This document shows, piece by piece, positions 46,432 to 46,829 of a stretch of DNA of 46,829 nucleotides. The DNA is from a virus. Each line of letters begins with the position of its first letter. The stretch's first letter is position 1. The position numbers and the translations under genes are program-made. The stretch covers positions 1-46,829 of the IMG/VR virus record IMGVR_UViG_3300017971_000391; one strand, written 5' to 3'. The notes beneath the pieces are model-generated. The model ran no database searches, was not told where the DNA came from, and was given only the letters and a program-made list of their open reading frames with translations.

Positions 46432-46715
46432 TTGGGTTCCTCTCGTTGTTCCAGGTACACACCCAACTGGATCGGGCATGCGTCAATGTCGTACATTATC
46501 TTGTGATGTTCGGCCGCGTGCATACAAGCCTTGAAGGTGTTGTACACAAGCATCCCTTCATCGTCGCTGTCCGGGTTGCAATCGGATGGCAAGACTGCAA
46601 CAGGTGGCCCCACTTGGTTCAGGCACAGGACGTGCAGCCCAGTTGCCTCTTTAGATTGGACCACGGCTTTGCGTGCGTCGGGGTCGGCCCACCACGGGTC
46701 TTTGATGTTTACCAT
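46428..46715 (-). CDS. Small hypothetical protein
   Basis: 95 residues from ATG 46715, immediately after the TAA of the upstream gene (TAAATG). It has a WWADPDARKAVVQSKEATG helix, a strand pair (LHVLCLNQVGPPVAVL), an acidic turn (PDSDDEG) and a helix-strand end (YNTFKACMHAAEHHKIMYD). Regular alpha-beta text favours a real gene. No family is recognised. Confidence 0.5.
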   Translation of the reverse strand: MVNIKDPWWADPDARKAVVQSKEATGLHVLCLNQVGPPVAVLPSDCNPDSDDEGMLVYNTFKACMHAAEHHKIMYDIDACPIQLGVYLEQREEPK

Positions 46716-46829
46716 TTACACTCGTCCTCCACAAACTGGTCCAACGCCAGCGACGATGGACTCGGGGTTGGTTAGTACGCGGCCACACTTCAGGCATCGC
46801 CCGGCCTGCAGCCAACACTCGACGTGCTC
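46716..46829 (-). CDS. Zinc-ribbon protein, C-terminal part (DUF6011-like, partial)
   Basis: The frame enters from the right edge and ends with TAA at 46718-46716, 37 residues. The text RCLKCGRVLTNPESIVAGVG followed by PVCGGR matches the small phage zinc ribbon C-x-x-CGR-x-LT-x-PES-x-x-x-G-x-GP-x-C. Such domains are found alone or at the ends of phage replication proteins. Confidence 0.6.
   Translation of the reverse strand, partial: EHVECWLQAGRCLKCGRVLTNPESIVAGVGPVCGGRV

Noticed and set aside
1-46829. Prophage or temperate lifestyle; CRISPR arrays; insertion sequences
   Set aside because: No integrase, excisionase, repressor, transposase, att-type repeat or regularly spaced repeat array was found on reading both strands.

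Overview
The window is part of the genome of a tailed bacteriophage (Caudoviricetes). It has dense head-to-tail genes with 1-11 nt overlaps, a complete tail and internal-virion module, a phage replication and recombination set, and no bacterial housekeeping genes. The tail genes (two tandem adaptor/tubular paralogues, a beta-propeller nozzle-like protein, a giant fibre, then two very large internal or 'polyvalent' proteins) suggest a short-tailed, podovirus-like virion. No integrase, repressor or RNA polymerase is visible. The host cannot be named. The sequence is GC-rich, the candidate promoters look like sigma-70 promoters, and a secreted PKD-like protein next to a papain-fold protease is at best a weak hint of a planctomycete-like host.

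Layout. 1-228: 3' end of a probable capsid gene, then a terminator and a tRNA-like structure. 460-10351: fibre/decoration proteins, head-tail adaptors with a free-standing endonuclease VII-type HNH gene among them, the nozzle and the 997-residue fibre. 10443-21863: internal virion proteins, including 1804- and 1175-residue multidomain proteins whose junction suggests a frameshift. 21866-24193: a probable lysis or envelope cassette (signal-peptide protein, papain-like protease, two small proteins, one holin-like). 24297-33263: a GroES-like protein, DEDDy exonuclease, Sak4-like ATPase, SSB-like protein, RecD2-like helicase, ERCC4 nuclease and primase-helicase. Two sub-blocks are each headed by a near-identical promoter followed at once by a terminator-like hairpin. 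33264-33748: the only large non-coding gap, with a long inverted repeat and an AT-rich hairpin region; it is an origin candidate. 33749-44952: accessory and nucleotide genes (SprT-like protein, HTH-phosphoesterase, HAD nucleotidase, glycosyltransferase-like, DUF1353, dNTP diphosphohydrolase-like), then a DnaE-type DNA polymerase, a PD-(D/E)XK nuclease and a membrane coiled-coil protein. A bidirectional terminator at about 44955-44993 separates these from an opposing cluster of small minus-strand genes running to the window end.

How the genes work together: the primase-helicase, DnaE, stand-alone exonuclease and SSB-like protein can form a largely self-sufficient replisome. The Sak4-like ATPase, RecD2-like helicase, ERCC4 and RecB-like nucleases would handle recombination and end processing. 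The most striking features are an intact HNH endonuclease embedded in frame inside DnaE with a second HNH-type HTH remnant at the start of the same gene, the matched promoter-attenuator leaders, the stop/frame switch between the giant virion proteins, and a protease-centred putative lysis block. All function names are inferred by reading motifs; no database search was run.
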